A stretch of DNA of 64,000 nucleotides, taken from positions 1,860,001 to 1,924,000 of the forward strand of contig LSAX01000006.1 in assembly GCA_001557505.1 (NCBI GenBank), given 5' to 3'. Positions 45,980-57,729 of this stretch are shown one piece after another. A model generated the notes under the pieces. The model ran no database searches and was not told the DNA's origin. It saw only the letters and a list, made by a program, of their open reading frames with translations. A program made the translations under genes and the position numbers. Position 1 is the first letter of the stretch. Every line of letters begins with the position of its first letter. The stretch comes from Reticulascus tulasneorum (Eukaryota; Ascomycota; Sordariomycetes; Glomerellales; Reticulascaceae).

Positions 45980-48190
45980 GTTGGCAGCAGATTCGAAGTA
46001 TGCGGATGGCAGAGAAGAGGAATTTAGGGGTCTGGGAGAGTCTGGAGAATTGTGGTGTCAGCTGGGAGCTTGGTTTTGAAAGAAGATTCACCGCCGTTTA
46101 GGCGCGGGAGAACATCAGCATCCCAACAAGCAGATCTGCTGGGGCGAGGAAGCGGACCGCGGCAGATTTTATGAGACCACGCCAGACAAACAAGCAACGC
46201 CAAACCTACATTAGGAGACGACGTTGGCCCTGTTTCTATATTCTCGAGTGACGGTGAGGCAGAGAAGACAAGATACGAGGAGATGTGCTAGGACTGGCGA
46301 AAAAGGAGAGAGAGAGAGGAAGGGAGGGTCTTTATTTACTTCTAGTTTACCAATATAGGTAACTTAGTCCCGTTCCCACCCCCCCGGCCGGCGGTTCTCG
46401 TAACGGCAAGAATAATAGGAGATGGTTGAGGGCGGGAGTATTTTAATATTGTTCCCCACTGACGTAGCAACCGCCACATCAGTCCGCCGTGAAACGAAAC
46501 TTCTGAGCCGGGGCGGTGGTGTGGTGGTGTGGTGGGAGAAATGGCTACCTAGTAGTAATGGCCTTGGCTGCTGGGGGGGGGGGGGAGGCGTTGAAAATCT
46601 TATCGAAATGGATGGCGCCGCGGGGCGCCCACTGCGCTGCAGGTGTGCGGTGGTCCCCTAATACTAATAATTAATGCCGCTTCAAAGTTCTGTAACCCAA
46701 CGGACTCTGCAGTGGTGAAATGATAGCATACATAGATACAGTACCCACATAATTACCCTACATACCTACCTACCCTACGTGCCTACATAGTGCCGACTAC
46801 CTAGGTAATCTATGAACTCGGGTATGAGCACAGAGTTTAGATCCCCTACCTTGTACCAATCATTGGTTCTCGCCCAAGCAAACAGAACCCCACCACCCTA
46901 GGGCGGGTTCCGATCTTGGGTTTCACATGTATCCTCTTTCTCTCGGAATGGCCTCATGATGGAATGGCGTTTTGAACCGTCACACGAGCTGCCTTGGTGC
47001 GTCAGATATTCCGGCCAAAAGTTAACTTGCCTGGAGCGCACCTACATACTACCGCGTGCCGATCATGGAAGCCATGGAATACGAATCAAGCTGTTCTGAA
47101 CTCTAATTATTATACCTTACACACAAATGCAAGCCACCTGACTAACTGAATGGGCTCATCCAACGACGGGTGTGCCCACGACGTTGAAATCCCCAACGAA
47201 AAATTTGGCCATAATTTATACTGTAGCCGGACCGTGTGCGAGGTGCCAGCAATTGCGCCACCACCACCACCCACTAGCCCCCAACTAGTAAGATATGCAG
47301 GTCCTCTCACGGACAATCCGCGGTCGGGGCACCCAGCTCCATCACCGCTTTCCCTGGTTTACATGAGCCTTGAGATGCTCCCCAAGCCCTTGCTTCTGCA
47401 TCCACGATACACCTACCAACTCTCCCCGTCGCCGTTACTCTCACCGAGGGTCTCAACCCTGACTCTCGTACGAGTTGTCGTAAGTGGCGGCCACGTAACT
47501 TCACCGTGGCTTAGCTCCGTGTTCGTGCTCGCACCACCGCATCGGGCTTCCGGATTGGTCTGGGCCAATCAACGGCCCTGGCTCTGCAAAGGTGGTCAGT
47601 GTTACCTGGCTTCCCGACGGCATCGGGCCCCGAACCTGGATCCTGCTCGCATGGCGAGTACGGAAACGACCATCTATCCGCCTTTGCGAATGAGGGACTC
47701 TTTCGTCTTTGAGCGGTAATTCTTTGCCCCTAGTTCTCTGGGCTCTGGACGTCAGTCGTTGTCGGTCTCGCATCCGTAATGCCACAAGCAAGAACATCTG
47801 AGCGAGATATCTTCCTAGCGAGTTTGCAACGGGACAACCTTTGATCGTGTTGCCGTCTCTCTTCAGAGCAGAACCACGAATCCGTTGGCATCTGGTCTCC
47901 CGTGCATGGGCAGTCTTAGACAAAACCTGTCTCGAGAGTCCGGTTGCGACTTATCATCTGCTCTCATCGGTGTCGTAAGCTCTTGACATCAGGCACATGC
48001 TTTCAGCTGTTCTCTTTGTTTTTTTTTGATGTTTTTTCTAGGTATTGTGGGTAGAAATTTAATAATATTACATCCATTTGAGTGGCCGTTTTACACTTTG
48101 AACTCCATGCTGTGTTTCGTTGAGCTAGATAAAAAAGAATGCGATCCAAACGCCATCGCTGCAAAACACTGCAGTTCACGCCAGACGTTC
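45980..48190. other. Intergenic (2.2 kb)
   Basis: The part near 46000-46500 is the HMG-CoA synthase promoter, with AGAG-rich sequence near 46305-46325. A 13-nt G run lies at 46573-46585. TACCTACCTACC and CTACCTAGGTAA elements lie at 46763-46778 and 46797-46808. The 47,100-47,700 part has an open frame without recognisable product on either strand. A T run at 48018-48027 precedes the BCS1-like 3' end. Confidence 0.4.
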
Positions 48191-50344
48191 TTAGGCTGCA
48201 TCAACTTCAGCTGGTGTTCCGTATCCAGAGTCCGGCCCGGCTTTGACATTGTCTGCCTCCTTGGCCTTCGAGAGCTCCAATGCTGCCGGTTTTGCCTTAG
48301 CTGCCTTGTCACCATTCTTGGCCTCGGTCTCCTTCTCCGACTCGGATCCAGAGGAATCGGATGAATCGGATGAATCTGACGCATCTTTACTCTTCTTGTT
48401 CTTGCTCTTCCTCTCCTTCTTTCGCTCCTCTCGCTTCTTCTTGCGCTCTTCCTTTTTCTTCTCTTCCTCCTCCTTCTTCTTCTCGTCTTCCTCCTCTTTC
48501 CGCTTCTTCTCCTCTTCCTCTTTCTTCTTCTGCTCGGCCTGCCTCTTCTCTTCCGCTGCCTTTATTTCCTTCTCCTTCTTGTCCTTTCGAGTCTCGACAA
48601 CCCAGTCCGCGGCACCAAGTACCGCTGCTTCCGGGCTTCTCTTGTGCTTCATGAGAAACCCTTGGATTTCCGCGGGACTGAACTCGTGCGCCGGGACTTT
48701 GGCCACGAAGTCGTGAGAGAGTGTCTCGATTTGGGCTATCGTATCGGCGAGCTTCTTTGCTTCACTCTCCACTATTGCCTTCTCGTCCTCGGGAGTGAGT
48801 AGGGCCTTTTCCAAGGCCGTCTTCTCTTTGAGAGTGACGTCTCCCTCGAGTGGAGCGAAGATAGCCCGGAAGATGGCGCCAATGATTTCTTCGTCAGCGA
48901 GAGTGAATCTCACAATCATATCCACACGGCCAGGTCGAATGAGAGCTTTGTCAAGCTTCTCGATATGATTTGTGGTCATGATCAGCACTCGTCCCTCCTG
49001 GCTTGCTACACCGTCCAAGATGTTCAGTAATCCGGAGAGCGACAGCCTTGCTGAACCGGTGTTGGTGTTCCCGGTGGTGACCTGCCCGGGTGCCAAGTCG
49101 CCGCTTCCGCTTGAGCTGTCTCCTGAGGCTCCATTCTCTTCTCTAGTGTGAGTGAGGCCGGCAGTGTCGATATCTTCCAGGAGCACGACGCATCGTCTGG
49201 GGAGTTCGGCAAAAAGAGTACCCAGGTTTTCCTCGCTCGCACTGATGGAGTTGAGGCTGACAATATAAATTCTCATCTTGAAGAACCCAGCCAGTGCTAG
49301 AGAGAGTGAGGATTTACCGGTTCCTGGGGGTCCGGATAGTAAATATCCACGCCTGTGTGGTGCCATTAGTCTCCAAGTCTGATCACGGCAGTACGTTGGA
49401 AGCTACTCACCGCCAGGGGATTCCGCGATTAGAATACCATTTTCGAGTCACGGGTGAGAGGTAGTCTGACACATCATCTACCAACTCCTTCTTCAGCTTC
49501 TCGTTCAGGATGACCGTTGAGAATGGCCTCGAAGTCCGAGCCATAGACCGCTGCCAAGTAGGTTCGGTGGAGCCAGCTCGCGTGGTTCCACGGTATATCT
49601 GGGTCTTTTGGGAGTCTTTATTCAGAAACTCTTGTCGCGCCTCGACAAGAAGCTCCTTCAGGACCCATGGATTGCGGCCAAAGCAGGAGATGCTGATCTC
49701 CTCGCGCTCACTCACCACCATGAAAGACCCTTGCTCCCGATTTTGAGATCGGTTGAAAAGCAGAAGACGTCCCTTGTACCAAAAGGTATGGCTACCGAAG
49801 CTGGGGGTGTAGGACAGGGCCTTCTTCTTCTGATCCTGTTGCGGGACCACCTCCGATGTATCGTCATCTTCATCATCTTCGTCATTGTAGCGCCATAGAA
49901 ACCAAGATCGCGAATTCAGGTTTGTGTTGACCACAAACCGTCGAGAGTTCTTGGCGAAGCGTTGGGCTGCTACCCATGACATGAGGATGTTCTGCATGCT
50001 GTCAGTCCCGGCTGTTGCACAAGCAGCACCAGGCTATTCGGCGGAGTACTCACGTAGATCTCGTCATCAGTTCGCACCTCAACCGTAGACATGAGGTGAG
50101 TTTCGACCTGACTCCAGAGGTACTCGCTAAAGTACCGCCAAGCGAAGGTTACACCACCACACAGCAAGACTAGCGGGATATAGACATTAAGGTCGACGCC
50201 AAGATACTTGTGAAATGCGGTGGAGAAGACGCTGAAGCCGGGGAAGAAAAAGTCCAGCATCGCCAGTTGAGGCATTGGTTGAGGGGAGTTGAAGTCCGCT
50301 GTGCTAGAGGGGCCCGCACAAGCGGACTGGGTAAGGCTCTCCAT
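48191..50344 (-). CDS. BCS1-like AAA ATPase with long Lys/Glu-rich tail
   Basis: The predicted coding sequence is complement(join(48191..49352, 49411..49991, 50054..50344)), 677 residues. The start is the ATG at 50344. Introns are 62 and 58 nt and rejoin DDEIY-NILMSWVAAQ and GIPWR-RGYLLSGPPGTG. A single membrane segment is at residues ~55-75 (LNVYIPLVLLCGGVTFAWRYF). The BCS1_N domain follows (residues ~80-285), then the AAA domain: Walker A GPPGTGKSSL, Walker B CVVLLEDIDTAG, sensor MTTNHIEKLD and arginine finger LIRPGRVDM. True Bcs1 inserts the Rieske protein into complex III from the mitochondrial inner membrane. This protein has a ~40-residue Ser/Gly insert after Walker B and ~150 extra C-terminal residues that are mostly Lys/Glu then Ser/Asp. 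It is therefore probably one of the several fungal BCS1-like paralogues rather than Bcs1 itself. Confidence 0.93.
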
Positions 50345-52592
50345 GCCGATGAAATGTCCCAATAGGGATATAAATGGCGACTCTTGGCTAGGGAGAAAAA
50401 TGTTTGCCGAAGGAGGACGAGCTTCGACGTCGAAGGAAGTTATCTTTCACAGGAATGAAGAAGCAAGATGGAGATGCTGTTGATGGAGGAGAACGATACA
50501 GATATGGGACCGGCCTGGGATTAAATACAACTTGGGTAGTTTCTGTATTCTTTAAGGCCCGTCTGGTTCTCCTCGTGTGTGAGGCAACCGAAAAGAACGG
50601 TGGCCTGGAGGCTTTGCCTCTTGCATGATGGTATCCATCGGTAAGGCAGTAGCGCATGCAGGAAGACCCCTAGAGGGCATCATTGAACATAGCCCAATCG
50701 TTCTCTTGGCCCGGAATGGATCAATGTGTCTCTGGGTGACGGGCTGCCTGAGTCACACGCTGACATGAACGCCGTAGGCCAATACCAGTGGCCTCAAAGC
50801 CAGACCGTCTGACTGGCGGACAGGATTTTAACTACGGGTTAATCCTGGGTCGGGATTAGGCATCATTGCCGCTTGATATCTGGGGTGTGGGGCCAAAAGA
50901 CCGTTTGCTGGATCTGACGGCCGATAATCATCATGGCTGGACTTTTTTCGGGTGCCATGATGCGCTGTCCAGATGCACTGCTGTACATTGCCGTGCAGGT
51001 TTCGATTACTTGCAGTTGGCTGCCCCTAGCTAAGGCCAATAGCCATCTAGGTGGCTGGAACGACCGAAGAGTGACTTGCCCTTCCAGCAAGATTGGGGAG
51101 AGTGCGACTGTCGGCTACCCAATGGGCGGCGTTTGTTTGCAGATGTGTGGCTAGAAATCCCGAAGAGGCCTCAAGGACTTGATGGTGGCTGTGGTGTTTG
51201 GTGCCGTGGTCTTTAGCTCCTACATAACTCGAGATCTGTAGGTAATTGATTGCATGTTGCTCAGCCACTGCACTGCACTGCACCGCTGCACTACACTGCA
51301 CTACCCACGCTCTCCTCTGCTACTGCGAGTTCACGTGAAGTGCCCAGCGGAGTCACCGTATGACGTGCAATTAGCCTCCCGCCAGTACGGTGGCCTCAAT
51401 CGCCCCCGCTGAAGTGCCGGCAAGATCCGGGCGCCCATTGCTGAGATTTAGTTCTGTTCTAGCTGTCGAGCGTGCTGCATTGCACCCTGGAAGCTCGGGC
51501 AGTGCTGGTGACTCAGTTCCTATTAAGTACCTAGTTAGTTGACAACGTCCGTGGTCAACTTGGAAAATTTACCAGGGCAATACTGGCTGCTATTCACATG
51601 ATCCAGCCCTGCCTAAAATGGAAGTCACGCTTGGTTTATTGCCAATTTAGGAGCTTTCCCCTCTATCCGCCAGTACCTAAGGAAAGGTGGACAGATTCGA
51701 TGGACTCGTTATTCATTTGACCTGCCTCGATCTTTGTTGTGGTGGCCTGCAAAACAGCAGCCGACCAACCAGGTAGGGAACGTAGCCCCGAGTCAGTCCC
51801 TGTTTCGAGAATGGTATAGACCAAGTGAGGTGCTGTTTCTCGGGACATGTAAATGGAGCATCATCCAGAAGAATCCGAAAGGCAGAGCGACCTCCAGGTA
51901 ACCAATCACGACATCACTAGTTGGAGCCTCCACACCGGTAGGTCTGATCGTCATTCATCGCCTCCCGGTTGTGGGGGTTCCCCTTGACTTTTACTTCCGT
52001 CTGCTCGGCATGTGCGCCGTTTGGCTCATCTTCTCGGTTAACTAAACCCTATCAAACTCCTTCGTACTCTATATCAAGATGTGGCTGTGGGAATTTGTAA
52101 TTTTTTTCCTTCCTGGATCATCTGTGATGTAATGCTGTCAATGGGTTTTGCAGATGTGCCACATCTCGCCAGGTGGAAGGTATGGACTTTATCAGCTGCA
52201 ATTGCCGGATACCACCCCGTAATGACCAAGTGCAGGATGTCCGAGAATTAGCTCGAAGGTAGATCGAACTGTTCATTGAAGAAGATTTTGACTATGATAA
52301 CGACACGGAATAGAATTAAGACTGTCATACATCATACAAGTGGCCGTTGCATCGATCAATCATAGGATCCCGGAGGGTATTGCCTCAACTCCGGTGTCAA
52401 CTTGAAGGTACTGTCCTCCCTTCAGCCTGCCCAATAACCGGTGCAGTTAGATTTAAGAAGAAATAGCGCGAAACAAGCACAAAAGCGCCGCAAACTCCAA
52501 ACCGTTCGCTCCAGAGTCGGACGTCGACTTGGGGCAGTCGACAATGAACAGCACAGTGAACAGAAGGGGGAAACGTTGTACATCCCCGTGCT
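50345..52592. other. Intergenic (2.2 kb)
   Basis: The region is upstream of the BCS1-like gene and downstream of the next minus-strand gene. A short (CTGCA)n-type repeat lies at 51266-51304. TACCTA/TAGGTA elements occur near 51527 and 51674. No gene is supported. Confidence 0.4.
51266..51304. repeat. Short CACTG/CTGCA microsatellite
   Basis: CACTGCACTGCACTGCACC and near copies follow one another for about 39 bp, with a 5-bp period that decays at the right end. Confidence 0.8.
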
Positions 52593-53237
52593 CTACCAGT
52601 CATCCAAATTCTCCGCTGGGCGAAAATGACCACCCATCATGGGAGGGCCATCATTTCTCCAGGGATCGCCGGCCGGAGGGGCGTTCAGATCGATGAACGC
52701 TGGCTCACCCCCTGGTGGTGGTCCTTGGCTCAAATTAATGAAGCCCGCATCTCCGCCTCCTGGAGGCGGCGGCGGCATGAAATGATTTGGCGGTTGCTGA
52801 GGATGAGGATGATGCGGCTGGAAATGAGCTTGGGGTCGCTGGGGGGGGACGAAGCGTGGTTGTGACTTCTTCTGGCGGAATCGCCTGCTGCTTCGGCCAC
52901 TGCTGCTGGAGCCAAACTGAGAGGCGCTGTCGTCGAACTTTGGGGCTACCCAAGCGTACGTCGTGTACTGGTTGTTGAAGTATACAATTTCGTCGTTATA
53001 GTCGTTATACTCCTCCCTCTCTCGGACTTTGGTTTTCCGCAGAGCCAACGCCTTGTTAGGGTTGGCACCAGTCGTGTATTTCATAAACCAGATGGCCTTG
53101 CTCTTATCCTTAATAGTGGCATGCGAAGTCGTGGATGACTTCGTCCTCGTTGACCGGCCGGATGACGAGGAGCGGCGGGTATGGCCGCTAGATGACTCGC
53201 CGGACGAGTCACTACTGTCAGACTCGTAGTGAGACAT
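52593..53237 (-). CDS. Unrecognised Ser/Pro/Gly-rich protein
   Basis: A single exon from the ATG at 53237 (MSHYESDSSDSSGESSSG) encodes 214 residues; an in-frame upstream start would add 46 less plausible residues. A Ser/Arg-rich N-terminus (residues 1-45) is followed by a short region that looks folded (KAIWFMKYTTGANPNKALAL, then EEYNDYNDEIVYFNNQYTTY, residues ~48-105). The C-terminal half is rich in Pro, His, Gln and Gly (QPHHPHPQQPPNHFMPPPPP), is probably disordered, and ends ENLDDW. No family is recognised; no signal peptide or membrane segment is visible. Confidence 0.75.
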   Translation of the reverse strand: MSHYESDSSDSSGESSSGHTRRSSSSGRSTRTKSSTTSHATIKDKSKAIWFMKYTTGANPNKALALRKTKVREREEYNDYNDEIVYFNNQYTTYAWVAPKFDDSASQFGSSSSGRSSRRFRQKKSQPRFVPPQRPQAHFQPHHPHPQQPPNHFMPPPPPGGGDAGFINLSQGPPPGGEPAFIDLNAPPAGDPWRNDGPPMMGGHFRPAENLDDW

Positions 53238-56200
53238 GGTTCTTGAATTTCGGGCGGCAGAGTGGGTGCGAAAGTATGGCAGGGATGGAAACGAGGCTCC
53301 TAGGGGCTTTTGTGGGGGAGCAGAAAGCTTGTTTGCAAGTGAGTTGCAAGGGCGACTGGCGGGACTAGGAGACACTAAGTTTGGCGAGCTTGCAGATCCC
53401 GGAGGGAAAAAGGAAAGGAAAAGGAGACGTCAGAATGTGAAATGCTTGGGATGGGGGTTGATCAAATACTCGTCCTGCACAGGATAGGCAGAGAAGAGCG
53501 TGCCTAGAGTGAGCACTGGTCCTGGCCGCTCGCCTCATTATTCTCATCGAGCCCGGGCAGAGCAGTGACCTATGCATGTAATGTGCATGATATGCTTGGA
53601 GAAGCAAGGGGAACAAAACCGATTTGTACCCTGCCATACTCTAGCTTATGCAAAGTTACTAGAGATCGAGCCAGTAATGGATGAGGACAGGCGTGGACAA
53701 GGCTGCGGTGTTCTCCTGCGGGGTTACACACATTTCGAAGCCACTCGCCCTGCTCAGTCGACAGCCCTGCACATCCCCTCATCAGTGCGTTTCGACCGGG
53801 CGCCATTTGAGACAGTCTAAAATGCAAAAAGACGTAAGTCGAAAGCCGGGAGCCGGACTGCCACCGCTTGACGCCTGAGGTCTGTCTGTCACGATAGTTG
53901 ACTCAATTGGGAGGCGACGGCAAGTAACAAACGAAAATATGAGCTGTGACCCAGCCCAGTTGCACAGGCAACATGGCACAAAGGCACTATGCATCATCGT
54001 ATCTGCTGGGGCTACGACAACGAGTGACGAAGTGGCAACCAGCGATGGGCGTATGAATAGCCCTTCTGGGAGAGGCAGTCTGTGGTCCAACGAGGGGCGG
54101 CCAACCAGCCAACCAAACCCGGAAGAAGACCCGAATGCGTGGGACAGAAATGAGGCTGCGATTGCAGACAGGCCAGCCAAATAAATCGACCTGAAGTGTC
54201 CGGGTGGGGAAGAACCCCACCGGCGACGAGGAAATGGGGCGAAGGAGAGGATGAATGGCGGCCAATGGGCGGCACACCTACACGCTACACCTCGCTGGAA
54301 TGTGCAACTTGCAGCGTGCAGAAGACCGACTGCAGCTAAACGTATTCAACTCCTAGACTCAAGCCACCGGACATCTCACCGACCAGCCAACCGTCATGAA
54401 GTGTCATTGCAACATAAACCATCGGCTGACTGTGCATTTTCGCCCGGCCACGCCTTCAAAGTACTGCCGCCGGCACGTGGGGAGAGGAGAGAAGAGAGAA
54501 GCACAGGGATGTCGCGACGAACAGCTGCACAGCTTCAATTCTATATGCAGACTTTTTGTGCCGTTTCGTTGGCTTTGCTCGTCCTTGTGGCTGGGCCACA
54601 TACTGGGCAACCAAGGTCTTCAATTCCGTTTCGAAATGGAGAGCTCTCGCACCACCCGAAGCGTCTCACTCTATGCGATTTCCGTGAGTTCGTAGGCCAG
54701 TGATTGGATCAGCAGCCCGGAGGGTCAGTAGACCACAGTATCTGCAGGTTTCCGCCGCAGGCAGAGTGCATTGTGACGATCCCATGAGTCGGCCAGCAGC
54801 ACCACCAATCGCCACGAGCAATTGCTGCAACTACTTACTCAAACGCTGAATGGCTGGCTTCATCGGATGACTGCATACACGTTGCGTCTTGAGATCAGAC
54901 TCGTCAGAAAGACAAACTCTCCGTCTCGCACCCCGGTTTCTCTTGTCGAACGCCATTGCGCCATTACCATTGAACTAGTCCACCTCAGGATTGCGACTGC
55001 GTTAGCCTCGTCTGGTTGACCAACAACTCGACGGTGATTCCAGAGAAGCTGAACGTGACAGTGAAGCGAAGTTTGAGTCGCAAAGAACACTATAGGAGGT
55101 CTGGTGATATTCGGTGGTAGCATGTCAGATGTATGGAGTTGTTATTCTGCACACAACAAACTACCCACCGAGGACATTCGGTCGAGGCTCAAGTGGGGCT
55201 CGGCGGGTGGTTCTGACCAGAGCTTTCCCTGGTGGACATCCATCGATTCGTAGATAGCACGCAGCACAAGATGATATGTACGTACACACGATGTGTGACC
55301 TGCGGGTTGGCAGACAGGCCCCGGCACGTGCTCAGCAACCCCGGATCTTCCCCGGGCCTTGGACGTGTCTCCCGAAGCTTAATGATTGATGCCGAATCAT
55401 GTGGGTCGAGCTGGATGGGCGAACAACAAGAATCAACAAGCTGCGAGATGGACGGGGCCTGGACTGTTCGCCCGGCTTGTCGTTGTATGTTTTGCCGGGG
55501 TTGGTGGGGTATAGGTGCGAGCTTTGGGCATCGCTTAGGACGGCAAATCCCCTCTCCAGTTCTGCACTTCATTTACGCAGCTGGCTAAAATCCGGAGTCA
55601 ACATACCATTGGAGGGTAAGGGCGCACGTGGGACGGGATCAAAGTGCTCCAGCAAGACAATGGCAGGAACGAGATGAGGCATTTCTGAGTAAGGTTGACC
55701 GAGGGAAGGACGTTGACTGATGCCACAACCGAGCGAGATACAATGCCCTTTGAAGTATTCACCAGGCGAGATCAACAAACATGTTGGATGATGGAGGATG
55801 TCGAGTGTGGGAGAGAAGCTCTGCCGAACAACTGCTGGCTGGGCTTCGCTTTTTGCTTCTGGCTAAGGTGCCACACCTAGAGTGCGTAGAGTGCCTAGCT
55901 ATGTAGTAAGTTGCACGGGTAGGGTTAAATATTAATAACGTGCAAGAAGAGAGGAGGTGAAGGGAAGTCCCGACTTGGTTCAATTACCCCCGACCCTTGC
56001 CTCGCATCCGCCGAATCGATCTGCCAATTCACTAAGCAGGCTTTGTTTTAATTAATGGTACATACCCTACTACCAGTTTTGGTCTTGTCAAGCCGAGCTG
56101 GAGGCAGCCAGTCCATCAACGCATAGATTTGCTCAGCTGCCACCCCGTGGTGAGCCTGAAACCTCGCACTGTTACAGCAAATGTGGGAATTTCGTGTTTC

Positions 56201-57729
56201 CACCGAATCGAAGAACTGGTCCTCCGATCCACCGTCTTGTGGCTTATCATTGGCAGCAGTGTTGTGTAAGGTATTTTCACGTTAATCCCACGGCGTTTGT
56301 GCATCTGCATAGGTAGGTAGGCAAATGCAACATGGCGTGCTCATGGAGAGGGATGAATGCCGTGAAAAGGATGAACTGGATGGAGAGCAAGCGAGGGGAC
56401 GACCAACAGAGAAATGCATAGTTGACATTTCCGATTTAGTGTGCACCGTACCAAGTGACAATTAATCGGAGGTACAGCAGCCCACCTCGCCATATTAGTT
56501 GGTGCCGGGTGTATTGATTGCGAGGGTACCTTTATTGCTCCATTTGTTAAGTAAGGTGATAGTGGCAGGTAGGGTTGGCGGGTGAGGGAGGTGAAGGAGG
56601 TAGTAACTACTAGGTAATTAGTGCATGCGTCGGTCCTCAGAACCAGTGCACCGCGTTGTCCAACAACACCCTCCTCCAGGTGTTCTTGACCTCCACCTCC
56701 CTCTGGAGCCATTTGACGCCATCTTTCCAAGCCGCCTTTGCCAGGTTTCTCGGAGTAGACAGTAATATACAGGCTTAAACGGACCTTCTTGGACTGCCCA
56801 TCAGCACAGCACCAATTTGCCATCCATTAATCAAAGTAATCTTGCACAACCCTGTTCCTGTGCGGACGGACATATGACCAAGCTTTTTCATCAAATGGGG
56901 AAAATGAGAGGGAAAAGGAGAGAGTGGGAAAGCATGGTGGGAGGCGACAAAATCTGTCCAACCAACGAACCGAGCTCAAATGACTGCTGACCAGCTGGCT
57001 TGTTGTCTCTTGAGGGCGAGTTTTATTTCGTATGAGATGGAGCGCGAAAGCCCATAAACCTTCGAGGTTCAGAGGGAGATGTGACATCAGGGATACTGAG
57101 ATCAATGAGCGAGCGACTCGACCCGACTTTTTGCGCTACAGGAGACTGCCGGAACGAGGCAGGCAACTGGGCTCCACCATTCTCAGTTCGCTGCAACATG
57201 TGCTGCACAGAATCGACAAAAATATCTGATGAGACCCTTGCTTCGTGCCTCCGTGCCTCCGTAGCCCCAGAGTTGGCAATAAGCCCACCCAATCACGCGA
57301 ATTCATGTCCCACCCCCCAGATCCAAGTCCGAAACCCCATCACCCATCAGGCCCAGCGTTCCGCCCCTGTTCCTGAATCGACACCAACCCTGTCCGGTCC
57401 ACGGCCCAGAGTCCACCGTAGTCCACCACCCTAGAGTTAGAGGGTGCTTGACATCTAACCCACCCCCCAATTGACTGGGCTAAATCTCACCTTCGTGAGA
57501 AACAAGCAAGGACATCATCAATCCATCATCGACAAACAACCCGAACCGATCGAGACCATCCAGTCGGACAGACCCATCAGTCCGCGCAGGCATCCGGGTA
57601 GAGGATTCTGGACACACCGTGGATGACCTGGCGAGGTCGAAGCCTGTCGTCCATGTTTTGAAATCCGTACGCTGCCAACAAAACTTAGACGTCGGCCAGC
57701 CCATCGAACTGACCGGATAGCGCAACGAG
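53238..57729. other. Large divergent intergenic region (4.5 kb)
   Basis: This is the longest gene-free stretch in the window, between two divergent starts. Reading frames on both strands overlap, are short and have no recognisable motif. ATAGGTAGGTAGGC lies at 56310-56323 and CTAGGTAATTAG near 56610. The segment nearest 57700 is likely the leader of the type II membrane protein gene. A missed small or multi-exon gene, or a long non-coding RNA, cannot be excluded. Confidence 0.4.

Noticed and set aside
47150..47719. 189-residue plus-strand frame
   Set aside because: Composition is Pro/Ser-rich with no recognisable domain, and the opposite strand is open too. It may be part of a leader or unrelated sequence.
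53782..54184. Overlapping ~80-130-residue frames on both strands in the 4.5-kb gap
   Set aside because: Both strands are open in the same place, the products are low in complexity and there is no motif or start context, so they look like shadow frames of GC-rich DNA.
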